From contig OY821519.1 in NCBI GenBank assembly GCA_963682025.1, positions 109,991,764 to 110,055,763 of the forward strand: a DNA stretch of 64,000 nt, written 5' to 3'. This DNA is from Cordilura impudica. Lineage: Eukaryota; Arthropoda; Insecta; Diptera; Scathophagidae. Positions 1 through 10,754 of the stretch are shown in pieces. Made by a program: the position numbers and the translations under genes. Position 1 is the first letter of the stretch, and every line of letters starts with the position of its first letter. Under the pieces are notes generated by a model. The model did not search any database. It was not told the DNA's origin and saw only the letters and a program-made list of their open reading frames with translations.

Positions 1-409
1 CATATTTTTATAACTTCCTTTTCAATGTTTCTTCAAAACCAACACTGAGCAAAATTGGTACATAAAAAATGAGAAGTAAATTAATATTAAGCTGGAAAAT
101 GCAAATTTTGTATTATGATTGTTTTCTTTTCAAATGAAATTTATTGAAGAAACTGAGAAGCATATTATAGATCAAACAGAAAGCAAAAAAGACTTAGTTT
201 TGTGGAAAATATTTTCAAAAAGCATGAAAAAAAAAATTTTCTAAATCAATTTTTTAAAAAATTGCAATTGTTGCACAGGTCACTAGCAATAATTTGCCTT
301 TTACAGATTGAAAAAATATCAATTAGTCGACGAGTTATAGCCAAAAAACCATATAAACAATATGCTGAAAATCGGCATTTGACTGCAAAGTTCGAAGGGC
401 GATTAAAAA

Positions 410-1184
410 ACAAGTAAGAAAATTATAGTCGGTCTAGACCGACTATACGATACCCTATACCATGCGTTTAGAAACCCTATCTCTTAGGCCCAACTAACTG
501 GACATAGAAAATAAGCAAAAACCAAATTTGAGTGGGATTTTTATTAATTTTTTTGGCTGCAGATATGAAAAAGTTCATATCGGATGCTATATCTATATGG
601 GGACTAGGTCCAAAAATGGACCAATCCTGATCTTGTTTGGAAAAGTCTCTTGTATTTTGCAAAAATATATACAAACAAAATTTGAGAAGGATCAGTGCAT
701 TATTTTTGTTTGTAATAGATTTAAGTGAAGATCGGGAAGCAGTCTATATGGGGCCAAAGGTATCATTTTTGGACTACTCATTAATGGATGTAATGAACTT
801 ATACAAACCCAATTTGAGTAAGATCTATATGACAATTTGGATCTTATGGCAATTTATGTCGATTTCATATGGATAATTTGTATGGGGGCTAGGTCTGAAC
901 ATGGACCGATTCTCCCCAATTTCAATAGCGTTCATCCCATGGCCGATAAAAGCTTATATACCAAATTTCATCAAAATATATTTATATTTGCGACCTACAG
1001 TTTGATTACAAGGTTTACATGGACACACAGACGGACGGACGGACATTGTTAAATCAACTCAAAAAGTGATTCTGATTCGATCGGTATAATTAAAGATGGG
1101 TCTAGGTCAAATATTTTTGGTTGTTACAAACAGCAGCACAAAGTCATTATACCCAAACCACATAGTGGTATAGGGTATAAAAAA
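410..1184 (-). mobile_element. DINE-like (HINE) element, copy 1
   Basis: Strand is given as TATACCC (5') to CTTACTTG (3'). This copy shows all family marks: the 3' hairpin AGTCGGTCTAGACCGACT near 432, three diverged tandem blocks of about 155 bp, a short (GGAC)n run near 1030, and the TATACCC end with the palindrome CCACTATGTGG near 1160. It is inserted in the right arm of the CACTG element. The family layout resembles Drosophila DINE-1 (inference). No protein is expected from it. Confidence 0.85.
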
Positions 1185-1208
1185 TCATGTGAGTCCGATC
1201 ACAGGGAA

Positions 1209-1551
1209 GATGTGTAAACATCTAGTAATTAAAGATTTTTTTGATGTCATTTTTTAAAATCAAACAGAAAGCTTCATCTATGTATCATTTATAGCAAAAA
1301 TTTTTTCAGCTAATTCAACAACCCTTTGCTGTAAAACGTTAAAAATATTCCAATATAAACGTATATAAGTGATACATAGATGACGCTTTAAAAAAGTGGC
1401 ATAAAAAAACAATGTTATATCATAATTTTTTCACCAATACAATCATAAGTCACACAGTGTTATGTGTCAGCTCTCACCTATTACGTGTTACACTGTTTTT
1501 GTGATTGTATTGTGAAATAGAAATTTACCCCCCTGCGCGTATAGATGTTTA
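1209..1551. mobile_element. small TIR-like insertion next to DINE copy 1
   Basis: The sequence between DINE copy 1 and the resumption of the CACTG arm begins near AGATGTGTAAACATCTA and ends near TAGATGTTTAGACATC, which are imperfect inverted matches of about 16 bp. Inside, a second inverted pair (CAATACAATCA near 1437 and TGATTGTATTG near 1502) can form a hairpin. No open frame was recognised. The boundaries are approximate. Confidence 0.45.
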
Positions 1552-1676
1552 GACATCAAAAATTCGAACTAACATAAACAAACGCCGCGAAACTTGTCTT
1601 CTAATTTAGCCTCTATTTTCACCACTCACTCTCAGAATCTAACTAACTTTTGCTAACCTGAATTTGTTCCACAGTG

Positions 1677-2718
1677 TAATTATATTAGACAGAACAACGT
1701 TTGCGGGTCAGCACGTAATCAAATAAAAAATAACGAAACATGTAAAAATTTTAAATTTATAATCGCATGCTTTTCAATCCTACCAATTTCTTAGAAAGTT
1801 ATATATAACAGTAAAATTACTTGAACCCTTTTATTCACTCACCTACAAACTAAACAACAAAAGCTTACAATTAAATAAATTATAGCATCAATTTTACCTC
1901 CCAACAAGTAAAAGTAATTTTATCACAATTTTATTGGCTAAATAAAAACACACTGAGAAAGATCACACCACGTAATACAGTAAATTTATCTTCATTTGCA
2001 TGTGTCACCATCAACACCTTCAAACTTATGGTCCAGTTGTTATTTTGTTCCACGACTGTAGCAAATAACAAACACATTAAGGCTTTCGACCAAATTACCC
2101 ACATAATCAATCAGTTTCACTGGTTAAAATGATTAGATAATAGTATTTTACTATTCGTATTTGCTTGTATGTAGAGTTAAGCATGTGACCAGTACACTAT
2201 TACAGTACATGGTACTACGTACGAGTAAGTAGTTAGGAACTAACTACACAAACAGTAAGTAATTGCTGCCACTGACAATGAGTTAAACTATTTATTATGT
2301 ACCTGAATATTTTATGATATCTACTAACTCGTTGCACTATCAACTTTAGTTGGTAAAAGCTTGAATATAAGCAAATATGAAAATTATAGTCGGTAAGAAC
2401 AGACTTTATGTTTACACTACTATATCTCATCTTGCAATACATACATTCCATATAATTTTTGTTTTCGCTCAATACAAATCGAGATATTTTAATTTTACAA
2501 TTTTCATTGAACACCCCGATTTTGTCTAAATTTCGTGGAATCTTATATATAAAAATGGAGTTTTGTTTTTTTAGGTAACTGCCTATCCAGAAGGAACAAT
2601 AGGCTATATTTTTATTTTTTAAGTGGGCGTGGCGCCTCCCATACAAAGTGAATTTTTACATATATTATCGGAAGTAAAACGATAGCAAGAGTTCTAAAAC
2701 TATGTATGTTCATGTACA
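1677..2718. other. no gene recognised; repeat scraps
   Basis: AT-rich sequence with no coding region I can support. At 2379-2394 the string AAAATTATAGTCGGT equals the 3' tip of the DINE family and may be a leftover tip. At 2625-2650 the motif GGGCGTGGCGCCTCCCAT belongs to the 140-160 bp unit family seen at 6770-7130 and elsewhere. Confidence 0.5.
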
Positions 2719-3212
2719 ATGTGTTATTTCTCCGCTCCCCGCGTAGTTTCCGCTAGATTGGGGCTTAAAATTGATATCCGTATAAAAATTGGTACTCTCG
2801 GATGAAAACAGCCTAGGCCTCCTCGACTTTTAGCACAAAAAAAGAACTAAACTTAGTACAAAGCTGTTTTACGCTATAACATTTAAGCTAAGTGGTTTAC
2901 AAAAAATTTCCTATAATCATTTTAATGCAGAATCGAATGGGAAACATTTCTCACCTATGCGCTTTTGAGCTATCTATAGCCTATCATGAAGTTTTAAGGG
3001 ATCAAAGTCAAAAAATATGTTAAAACCTTTTTTCAAACGGCCCTCGTATATTTATGGATGAATCTATTTCAGATTGCTCATCGCAAAATTGTACGATATT
3101 ATTAGTACCTTAAACTGGGGAAAAATCCCGAGAAATTTTCTGTCCGGCTAGTCAAGATTTAAAGGTCAAAGTTCACTATTTTTTTTTTCAGTTTTTTGCA
3201 AATAGTTTCATT

Positions 3213-3551
3213 TTACGAATGAAATTCTTTGGAAAGTTGGTTTCTACGTATTCCACGAATTTTTGTTTTAAAAATGCTTTTGAGGTTAACAACTAAAAGT
3301 TTCTTAGCAATATCATTTGAAGGAAGATATCCATCATGTGTTTCCCATGTAAACGGATCTGTCAACAAAAACATTCGATTAATATTTATCATTTTTTGAT
3401 TCAGCAAAGTATCGAAAAAGAGATAAAAGTTTGTTGTAACAAAATCTCTCAGTTCCACCGAGGCTAGTTCCACAGAGGCTAGTTCCTTATCGGGAAAAGA
3501 AGCACGTTTTGGATTACAACGATGACCTGTCCCCTTCAAATTATATATCAT
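3213..3551 (-). pseudogene. C-terminal fragment of orphan transposase-like gene
   Basis: A 112-codon frame with a segment ELRDFVTTNFYLFFDTL followed by LLTDPFTWE and LLVVNLK. The same order (a DFVT-like block, then DPxTWE, then LxVVN) occurs in the fuller remnant at 59629-60141, which reads KEFIAKYLSHFVTRDTV, STDPKTWE and LHVVND. So this is the C-terminal part of the same family. The first residues may be spliced onto unrelated DNA, because a DINE copy abuts it at 3551. It is separated from the middle part of the gene (4687-5241) by that insertion. Function is not established; the family is inferred to be a transposase because it sits between inverted arms. Confidence 0.6.
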
Positions 3552-4270
3552 TTTTATACCCTATACCACTATGTGGTTTTTATTATACCGATCGAATCAG
3601 TATCACTATCTGATTCGATTTAACGATGTCCGTCCGTCCGTCTGTGTGTTCATGTAAAGATTGTAATCAAACACTGCAGGTCACAAATATGAGTATATTT
3701 TTATGAAATTTGGTATATAAGCTTCTATCGGCCATTGAAATTGGTGAAAATCGGTCCATGTTCAGACCTAGCCCCCATACAAATGACCCCTATGAAATCA
3801 ACATAAATTGCCATAAGATCCAAATTATCATATAAATCTTAGTCAAACTGGGTTTGTATGTGTTTATTACATCCATTAATCAGTAGTCCAAAAATGATCC
3901 CTATGGGACAACTCTTAGTCATAGGCCCCATATAGAGCTGCTTCCCGATCTTCACTTAAATCTATCAAAAAACAAAAATATTGCACGGATCCTTTTCAAA
4001 TTTTGTTTGTATATATTTTTGCAAAATATAAGAGACTTTACCAAACATGGTCAGGATCGGTCCATTTTTGGGCCTAGTCCCCATATAAATATAGCAGCCG
4101 ATATGAACTTTCTCATATCTGCAGCCAAAAAAATTAATAAAAATCGCACTCAAATTTGGTTTATGCTTTTTTCTATATCCAGTTATTTGGGCCTGAGAGA
4201 TAGGGTCTCTAAACGCATGGTATAGGGTATCGTATAGTCGGTCTAGACCGACTATAATTTTCTTACTTGC
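3551..4270 (+). mobile_element. DINE-like element, copy 2
   Basis: Runs from TTTTATACCCTATACCACTA to the 3' hairpin and CTTACTTG. It lacks about 80 bp just inside the 5' end (the stretch with GACTTTGTGCTGCTG), going straight from the palindrome to ATTATACCGATCG. It splits the orphan gene of the long-arm transposon, so it is younger than that element. Confidence 0.85.
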
Positions 4271-4686
4271 TCTTTTTATGTTAACTTCAAAATTATCGTC
4301 AAAAAAGCCGGTGCAATGTTGGATTTATTTAGATACCAGAGGTGCCAAAGAAGCTTATTTTGTACCCCAACTGCTATATCTTCGTAAATCATTTTGAAGC
4401 ACTACAGCTCTTTTAAAAGCAAACAATCATTGGTAGGGCCCTTTGGTGCCACTTGACATAAAAACCAGTATTTTATACAAATGCGAACTGCAAAAATATC
4501 AAATCTTCGAGTATTTTCTACTTGTTGAGCTGAAATTATATTAGTATCCATAAATTATCGAAGCAACATATGATAAAATGCTTAGTTAACTTATCAGAAA
4601 GATTAAACTGTAACAAAAATATTTTTAATGAATATATAACCTTTGTCATCCGACTGGCGTAGTTGATGGCATATGTCTTTGAAATT

Positions 4687-5241
4687 CTATAATTTGGAAT
4701 TTTCTCTCCAAGAAGAGTAACCCCAATTTCTGCATTTCAATATAGTCGTGTCAGTACTGTCGATTTTATTCTCGATTTGATCCTTTATGAATTCAACTAT
4801 TTCGTTTCGAATGGCAGCTGGAAAATTTTTGTGAATATCAGGATCAAGAATACCAACATGTTGTAGCTGGGGCCATGTGCTCCGGAATTTTTCAAATAAA
4901 CTTATTTTAGGACCAGTTGTTGTTGATTCTATAGATACTTTAAAAGCAGCTCCGGCAAGCAGCTCCGCAATATGATGACGACATGCTAAATACAACAAAT
5001 GCCTGTCGAACTTTTGTTCTAAAACTGCACATGCTCCAATTGATGAATTGTTGTTGCTGTTGGTTGTATCAAAACATATGGCCATAAAATTACTCTCTAC
5101 ATTCCAATCTTGGAGCGCTAAATATACAGAGTCACCTTCAATGCCTCCAGTTTGTTTTTTTTTACAAACAATACAATTGCTTGTCCATTGCACTTTAAAC
5201 GACTTATGCTGGTGAAATCTTCTTAATCTTTTCCGTTCCAA
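4687..5241 (-). pseudogene. middle fragment of orphan transposase-like gene
   Basis: A 184-codon frame. The visible blocks are VYLALQDWNVE, then FMAICFDTTNSNNNSSIGAC, LEQKFDRHLLYLACRHHI and TTGPKISLFEKF. The CFDTT aspartate followed some 40 residues later by a C-x-H-H pair is the kind of arrangement seen in RNase-H-fold transposases such as hAT, where a CxxH motif lies between the catalytic acids; the assignment is inference. I recall similar uncharacterised proteins as common in arthropod genomes. The N-terminal part is missing here; the C-terminal part lies at 3213-3551 beyond a DINE insertion. The frame stops at 4687 and the gene is dead. Confidence 0.6.
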
Positions 5242-5479
5242 TGGACAGTAAACGTCGAGTTTATAGGAAATTCTTTTTTAATTTTTTGGGAAATTGTTTC
5301 CCTATATTTAAGATGTTGCAATCCTATAAATTCAGGTAAAATATTCAAAGCCCAAATTGTAAGCCGTTATCTATATCTGAAAAGCAGTCAATCAGAAAAA
5401 AATACATATACAAATTTTGTAAAAGCATTTATTACGTGCGGCGTGTAGCAAGTAAGATATTTGCAAAAACTGCAAATAA

Positions 5480-6269
5480 ACAAGTAAGAAATTATAGTCG
5501 GTCTATACCGACTATACGACACCCTATACCATGGTTTAGAGACTCTATCTCTTCGACCCAACTAATTCGATATAGAATATAAGCATAAAACAAATTTGGG
5601 TGGCATTGTTATTATATTTTTTGAAAAAGTTCATATCGTATGCTATATTTATTTGGGGACTAGGTCCAAATATGGACCGATCATGACCGTATTTGGTAAA
5701 GTCACTTATATTTTGAAAAAATATATACAAACCAAATTTGAGAAAAATCTGTGCAATATTTTTGTTTTTTGATAGATTTAAGTGAAGATCGGGAAGCAGC
5801 TCTATATGGGGCCTATGACTAAGAATTGTTCTACAGGGATCATTTTTAGACTACTGATTAGTGGATATAATAAATACATATAAACCCAATTTGACTGAGA
5901 TCTATATGATAATTTGGATCTTATGGCAATTTATGTCGATTTCATAGGGGTCATTTGTATGGGGGCTAGGTTTGAACATGGACCGAATTTCACCAATTTC
6001 AATAGCGTTCATCCCATGATCAGCAGAAGCTCATATACCAAATTTCATCGAAATATATTCATATTTGCGACCTGTAGTTTGATTAGAATGTTTACATGGA
6101 CACACAGACGGACGGACGGACTGACGGACATCGTTAAAACGACTCAGAAAGTGATTCATAGAAGATCGGTACAATAAGAGATGGGTCTAGATCAAATATT
6201 TTTGATAGTTACAAACAGCAGCACAAAGTCATTGTACCCAAACCACATAGTGGTCTAGGGTATAAAAAT
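5480..6269 (-). mobile_element. DINE-like element, copy 3
   Basis: Complete in layout. The 3' hairpin has one changed base (GGTCTATACC). The (GGAC)n run is near 6107-6130. Its TATACCC end abuts the inner edge of the right arm of the long-arm transposon at 6269, so it inserted inside that element. Confidence 0.85.
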
Positions 6270-6769
6270 CGTGAACATTGACTCTTAAATCCTGACTAGC
6301 CGTACAGGAGATTTCTTCGGATTTTTTTCCCCAATTTAAAGTACTAATAATATTCTACGATCTTGCTATGACCAATCTGAAATAGATTCATCCATAAATA
6401 TACGAGGGCCGTTTGAAAAAAGGTTCTAACACATTTTTTGATTTTGATCGCTTAAAACTTCATGATAGGCCATATATAGCTCCAAAGTGCATATGTAAGA
6501 AATATTTCCCATCCAATTCTGCATTAAAATGATAATATGAAATTTTTTGTAAACCACTTAGCTTAAAAGTTATAGCGTAAAATAGCTTTGTACTAATTTT
6601 AGTTCAGTTTTTGGGCTAAAAGTCGAGGGGTCCTGAGTTGTTTTCACCCGATAGTACGCATCTTGACACGGGTATCATTTTTAAAACCCAATCTACCGGC
6701 AATTGCGCGGGGAGTGCAAAAAATAACACTTTTGACATTCCTGTGTATTTCATGGGTGCTCGAATGTAC

Positions 6770-7130
6770 ATATTAAACTTATTTGTAGAGTTGTGGAATA
6801 ATTGGGCGGGAACGGACCAATGGGCGTAGCTCCCACCATACAAAGTAAATATTTAATGTCATATATCTAGAGTATTGTAATACAGAAAGCCTTGGAACTT
6901 TGTGTGAGTTCATAAGTTATTAGTGTTAGTATTCGAAAAAGAAATGGGCTGGACCAAATCAGTGGGCGTGACACCTCCCATACAAAGTGAATATTTAATG
7001 TCAATTATCCGGAGTACTGTTATAGAAAAAGCCTTGGGACTTTGTGCGAGTTCATAAGTTATTAATGTTAGTACTCGAAAAAGAAATGGTCGGATGCGAC
7101 CAATGGGCGTGGCATCACCTATACAAAAAA
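6770..7130 (-). repeat. tandem units of the GGTGCCACGCCC family
   Basis: Three successive units of about 135-150 bp, each with a version of TGGGCGT-GC-CCATACAAAGT followed by AATATTTAATGTCA and, later, TTCATAAGTTATTA and CTCGAAAAAGAAATGG. The unit spacing is seen at about 6822, 6963 and 7104. The same unit in opposite sense is at 13600-15200. There is no coding content. Confidence 0.7.
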
Positions 7131-7194
7131 AATATATATATGAAGTACTATGAAAATGACAGTCTTGAGAAGTACATTAAATACCAATGTTAGA

Positions 7195-7775
7195 AGTCGT
7201 GAAAAATATGGGTGGAATCGCCAAAATCTAAAATCGCAAAAAAACAAAATTCGCTAAAAATCTAAAACTGCCAAAATCAAAAAACACAAAAAACAAAAAA
7301 CGCCAAAATCAAAAATAGCAACAAAAAAAAAAAGAAAAGGGTAAGGTGTATGCCAATAAGACAAGCACCGAGAAGAAGTGAGGGCGCTGGGACCTGCAAT
7401 TCAATGATTAGTTCTGAGAAATGCTCTGTAAAGGACACGTCAGGTCAAGCCAAGCAATTGGCAGCATTTGAAAGATATTATCTTCAAAAAAATATAATCT
7501 AAACTTTAATAAATGCCAACGTTAAATAAAATCAGAAAGAAAAACGTACTTAACGTTACTTAAGCGCCACCCGATATAAGACAGTGTTTAGTGTTTAATC
7601 GAATTTCCGTACACTTAATAAAAATGTTAACCGTTTTTGCGATTTTTCATTATTCCATTTTTCCAGTTATGCGGATTTTAATTTTGAGTGTTTTCGTTTT
7701 TGCGATTTATTAATTTTGCGGTTTTGTGATTTTTTGTTTTTTGCGTTTTTTGCATTTTTTTCGTTTCTGCAATTT
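7195..7775. repeat. low-complexity repeats in mirror-complement pair
   Basis: 7200-7330 is built from short purine-rich units such as CCAAAATC and GCAAAAAAAC. 7640-7775 is built from their complements (GCGATTTTT, TTTTTGCG). The two blocks could pair as an imperfect hairpin with a loop of about 300 bp. A related block of GCGATTTTTGATTTT units lies at 14190-14310. The loop (7330-7640) shows no gene. Confidence 0.55.
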
Positions 7776-7845
7776 TGATAGAATTAAAAACAATTGAATT
7801 TATGTACATTTTAAAAAATTGTTTTTCTTTAACTCTTTCTTTTAA

Positions 7846-8203
7846 CTGATACTCTCTACCTGTCTGTCGTGGGGCAACCCTATTCCCCCTTACCCAATTG
7901 ATCTGAAACTTGGCCCATAGTCTTGTTGTGACTACAGATCAATTTTGAGGTAGTCACGCATAGTCACGCACAGTCACGGAGTGATCTAAATGCCATTTCC
8001 CCGCATTCGATCGATCTGAAACTTGGTCGATAGACTTGCTGTGAAAAAAGATTAACTTTGACATAGCCACGCACAGTCACGCACAGTCACTTCCCCTCAT
8101 CCGATCGATCTGAAACTTTGTCAATAGACATGTTGTGGCCAAAGATTAATTTTAAGATAGTAACACATAGTCACGCATAGTCACGGAGATATTCAAAACT
8201 GTG
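7846..8203 (+). repeat. subterminal repeats of the TAGGGCGGG family
   Basis: Three units about 95-113 bp apart, each starting near CGATCTGAAACTTGG (7900, 8013, 8107) and ending with runs of AGTCACGCA. The first is preceded by CTGTCTGTCG and GGGGCAACCC. This text equals the left end region of the element at 22069-22787 (22200-22370). The TIR tip itself is absent, so it is a fragment with expanded units. Confidence 0.7.
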
Positions 8204-8498
8204 ATATGCATAAGGAAAGAAAGAGTTTTAATAAAAACTTTGTTTTTATGGGTTAGATTATTTGTATGTTTAAACAAAAAAAAAAATGCGTAAAACATTG
8301 CACATTCATTGAATCAGCGAATCACTTTATAATTAGTTCGGCAATAATATATATTTTTACCGTCGTTTTATATACTTTTTCTAAAGCTATACACCGATAT
8401 ATAATACCTCACAAGTTACTAATATAAATGACATTTTTTTCTTTCCTTTTATTAATTTGCAATGATAATAAGCAAATTTGATACAATCAGATATAATA

Positions 8499-9298
8499 AC
8501 AAGTAAGAAAATTATAGTCGGTCTAGACCGACTATACGATACCCTATACCATGGTTTAGAGACCCCATCTCTTCGGTCCACCTAATTTGATATAGAAAAT
8601 AAGCATAAACCAAATTTGAGTGGCATTTTTATTAATTTTTTTAGCTGCAGATATGAAAAAGTTCATATCGAATGCTATATTTATATGGGGACTAGGTCGA
8701 AAAATGGACCGATCCTGAACATATTTGGTAAAGTCACTTATATTTTGCAAAAATATATACAAACCAAATTTGAGAAAAATCTGTGCAATATTTTTGTTTT
8801 TTGATAGATTTAAGTGAAGATCGGGAAGCAGCTCTATATGGGGCCTATGACTAAGAATTGCCCTATAGGGATTTTATTTAGACTACTTATTAATGGATAT
8901 AATAAACACATACAAACCCAATTTGACTGAGATCTATATGATAATTTGGATCTTATGGCAATTTATGTCGATTTCATAGGGGTCATTTGTATGGGGACTA
9001 GGTCTGAATATGGACCGAATTTCACCAGTTTCAACAGGGTTCATTCCATGACCGATGGAAGCTTATATACTAAATTTCATTAAAATATATTCATATTTGC
9101 GACCTGTAGTTTGATTACAAAGTTTACATGGACACACAGACGGACGGACGGACGTACGGACATCGGTAAATCGATTTAGAAAGTGATTCTGGGTCGATCG
9201 GTATAATAAAAGATGAGTCTAGGTCAAGTGTTTTTGGTAGTCACAAACAGCAGCACAGAGTCATTACACCCAAACCACATAGTGGTATAGGGTATAAA
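8499..9298 (-). mobile_element. DINE-like element, copy 4
   Basis: Complete in layout. Block starts of the three internal repeats are at about 8682, 8836 and 8991 (spacing 154 and 155 bp), each opening with a TATGGGG word. Its TATACCC end faces that of copy 5 across about 135 bp, forming a 1.7-kb imperfect palindrome. Confidence 0.88.
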
Positions 9299-9432
9299 TA
9301 TGTAGGTTTTTAGTCTTCTGAGTCTAAAAATAATAATTGCAAATAATTTAGTTTTTATACAAAATCGCTTTGTTTTATAATAAGGTAAGTAGCGTGACTG
9401 CCACACGTATATTTTTATTGAATGTTTCTTAA

Positions 9433-10202
9433 TTATACCCTATACCACTATGTGGTTTGGGTATAATGACTTTGTGCTGCTGTTTGTAACAACCAAAAAT
9501 ATTTGACCTAGACCCATCTTTAATTATACCGATCGAATCAGAAGCACTTTCTGAGTTGATTTAACAATGTCCGTCCGTCTGTGTGTCCATGTAAAGCTTG
9601 TAATCAAACTGCACGTCGCAAATATGAATATATTTTGATGAAATTTGGTATATAAGCTTTTATCGGCCATGGGATGAACGCTATTGAAATTGGAGAGAAT
9701 GGGTCCATGTTCAGACCTAGGCCCCATACAAATTACCCATATGAAATCGACATAAATTGCCATAAGATCCAAATTGTCATATAGATTTTACTCAAATTGG
9801 GTTTGTATGCGTTCATTACATCCACTAATGAGTAGTCCAAAAATGATCACTTTGACCCCATATAGAGCTGCTTCCCGACCTTCAGTTAAATCTATTAAAA
9901 AACAAAAATATTGCACTGATTCTTCTCAAATTTTGTTTGTACATATTTTTGCAAAATACAAGAGACTTTACCAAACATGATCAGGATCGGTCCATTTTTG
10001 GACCCAGTCCCTTTACAGATGTAGCATCCGATATGAACTTTTTCATATCTGCAGCCAAAAAAATTAATAAAAATCCCACTCAAATTTGGTTTTTGCTTAT
10101 TTTCAATGTCCAGTTAGTTGGGCCTAAGAGATAGGGTTTCTAAACGCATGGTATAGGGTATCGTATAGTCGGTCTAGACCGACTATAATTTTCTTACTTG
10201 TT
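9433..10202 (+). mobile_element. DINE-like element, copy 5
   Basis: Complete in layout, from TTATACCC to the hairpin AGTCGGTCTAGACCGACT and CTTACTTG at 10202. It has a very short GTCC run (near 9570). It is the partner of copy 4 in a head-to-head inverted pair. Confidence 0.88.
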
Positions 10203-10754
10203 TTACTTTTGCAATAAGTTAAAATCGTGAATATGGGTTTCAATTCCGATAATTTTTCTCCAAGGCTCTTATCGATTGAGAAATCTCTTTTTAAGTTCTG
10301 GGAGGCAAACAAAATACATACATTGTGTTCCTATAACCCAGGTAAGCGTGGAATGAGCATTCTCTGCTCTTAAATTGGTGTTGAGCAGAAAATTTGGAAA
10401 ACGTTTTATTCGAAAATTAAACAAATCAAATTTTATTTAAATTACTACACATACCATAAATAAACAAAATGATTTTTATTTTAAAGGAAAAAACTAAAAC
10501 TCCTCAAAAGAGTTTTATTTTATTTTATATCAGATGAAATCAATAAAAAAAAATTTTTTTAAAAAGAAGAAAATAAACAAAATGAGTTATTTTAGATGGC
10601 AAAAAATAAAACTCCTCAAAAGAGTTTTATTTTATGACGGCAAAATAAAACTTTCTTTTTAAGAGTTTCATCCTATGTTTTATTGTTTCGTTGAAAAATA
10701 ACTCTTAACTGTGCATTTGAGGTCATGTTTTAAGATCACCATAGATTTTGAAAA
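10203..10754. other. no gene; repeated AAAACTC palindromes
   Basis: AT-rich. The palindrome-like AAAACTCCTCAAAAGAGTTTT, minus its last base, occurs at about 10494 and again at about 10607, each followed by ATTTTAT. A third, weaker version (AAAACTTTC) follows near 10646. The two exact copies are about 113 bp apart. Nothing coding is seen. Confidence 0.5.

Larger units (their letters stand above)
1..1676 (+). mobile_element. CACTG-ended transposon, copy 1 (right part only)
   Basis: Positions 1-409 match the 3' part of the complete copy at 19098-21205 from about 20641 onward. The match resumes at about 1553 and runs to the tip GTTCCACAGTG at 1676. The 409/1553 break falls inside the sequence GATTAAAAAA/ATTCGAAC, which is continuous in the other copies. 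So about 1.14 kb (a DINE copy plus a second small insertion) landed in this arm. The coding part lies left of the window. Flank at the right tip is TAATTA; the left flank cannot be seen, so the target duplication is untested here. Confidence 0.8.
2719..6718 (-). mobile_element. transposon with arms of about 450 bp and an orphan transposase-like gene
   Basis: The left arm (about 2719-3178) and the right arm (about 6270-6718) are inverted copies of each other. Both contain, in opposite sense, CTTAGCTTAAA, TTTGTAAACCACTTAGC, TACGAGGGCCGTTTGAA-like text and GTCGAGG near the outer edge. Between the arms lie two fragments of one orphan gene on the minus strand (4687-5241 and 3213-3551) and two DINE insertions. 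The exact outer tips and target duplication could not be fixed. The superfamily is unknown; long arms with a gene inside fit a cut-and-paste element. Confidence 0.6.

Noticed and set aside
202..417. 71-codon open frame near the left edge
   Set aside because: It lies in the non-coding arm of the CACTG element and crosses the junction with DINE copy 1, so it cannot be a real gene.
477..1052. Several overlapping 60-80-codon frames in DINE copies (also at 3965, 8556, 9895, 43451, 52923 and others)
   Set aside because: They recur in both senses in every copy and shift with indels. I treated them as shadows of a young repeat and kept only the antisense frame as a question.
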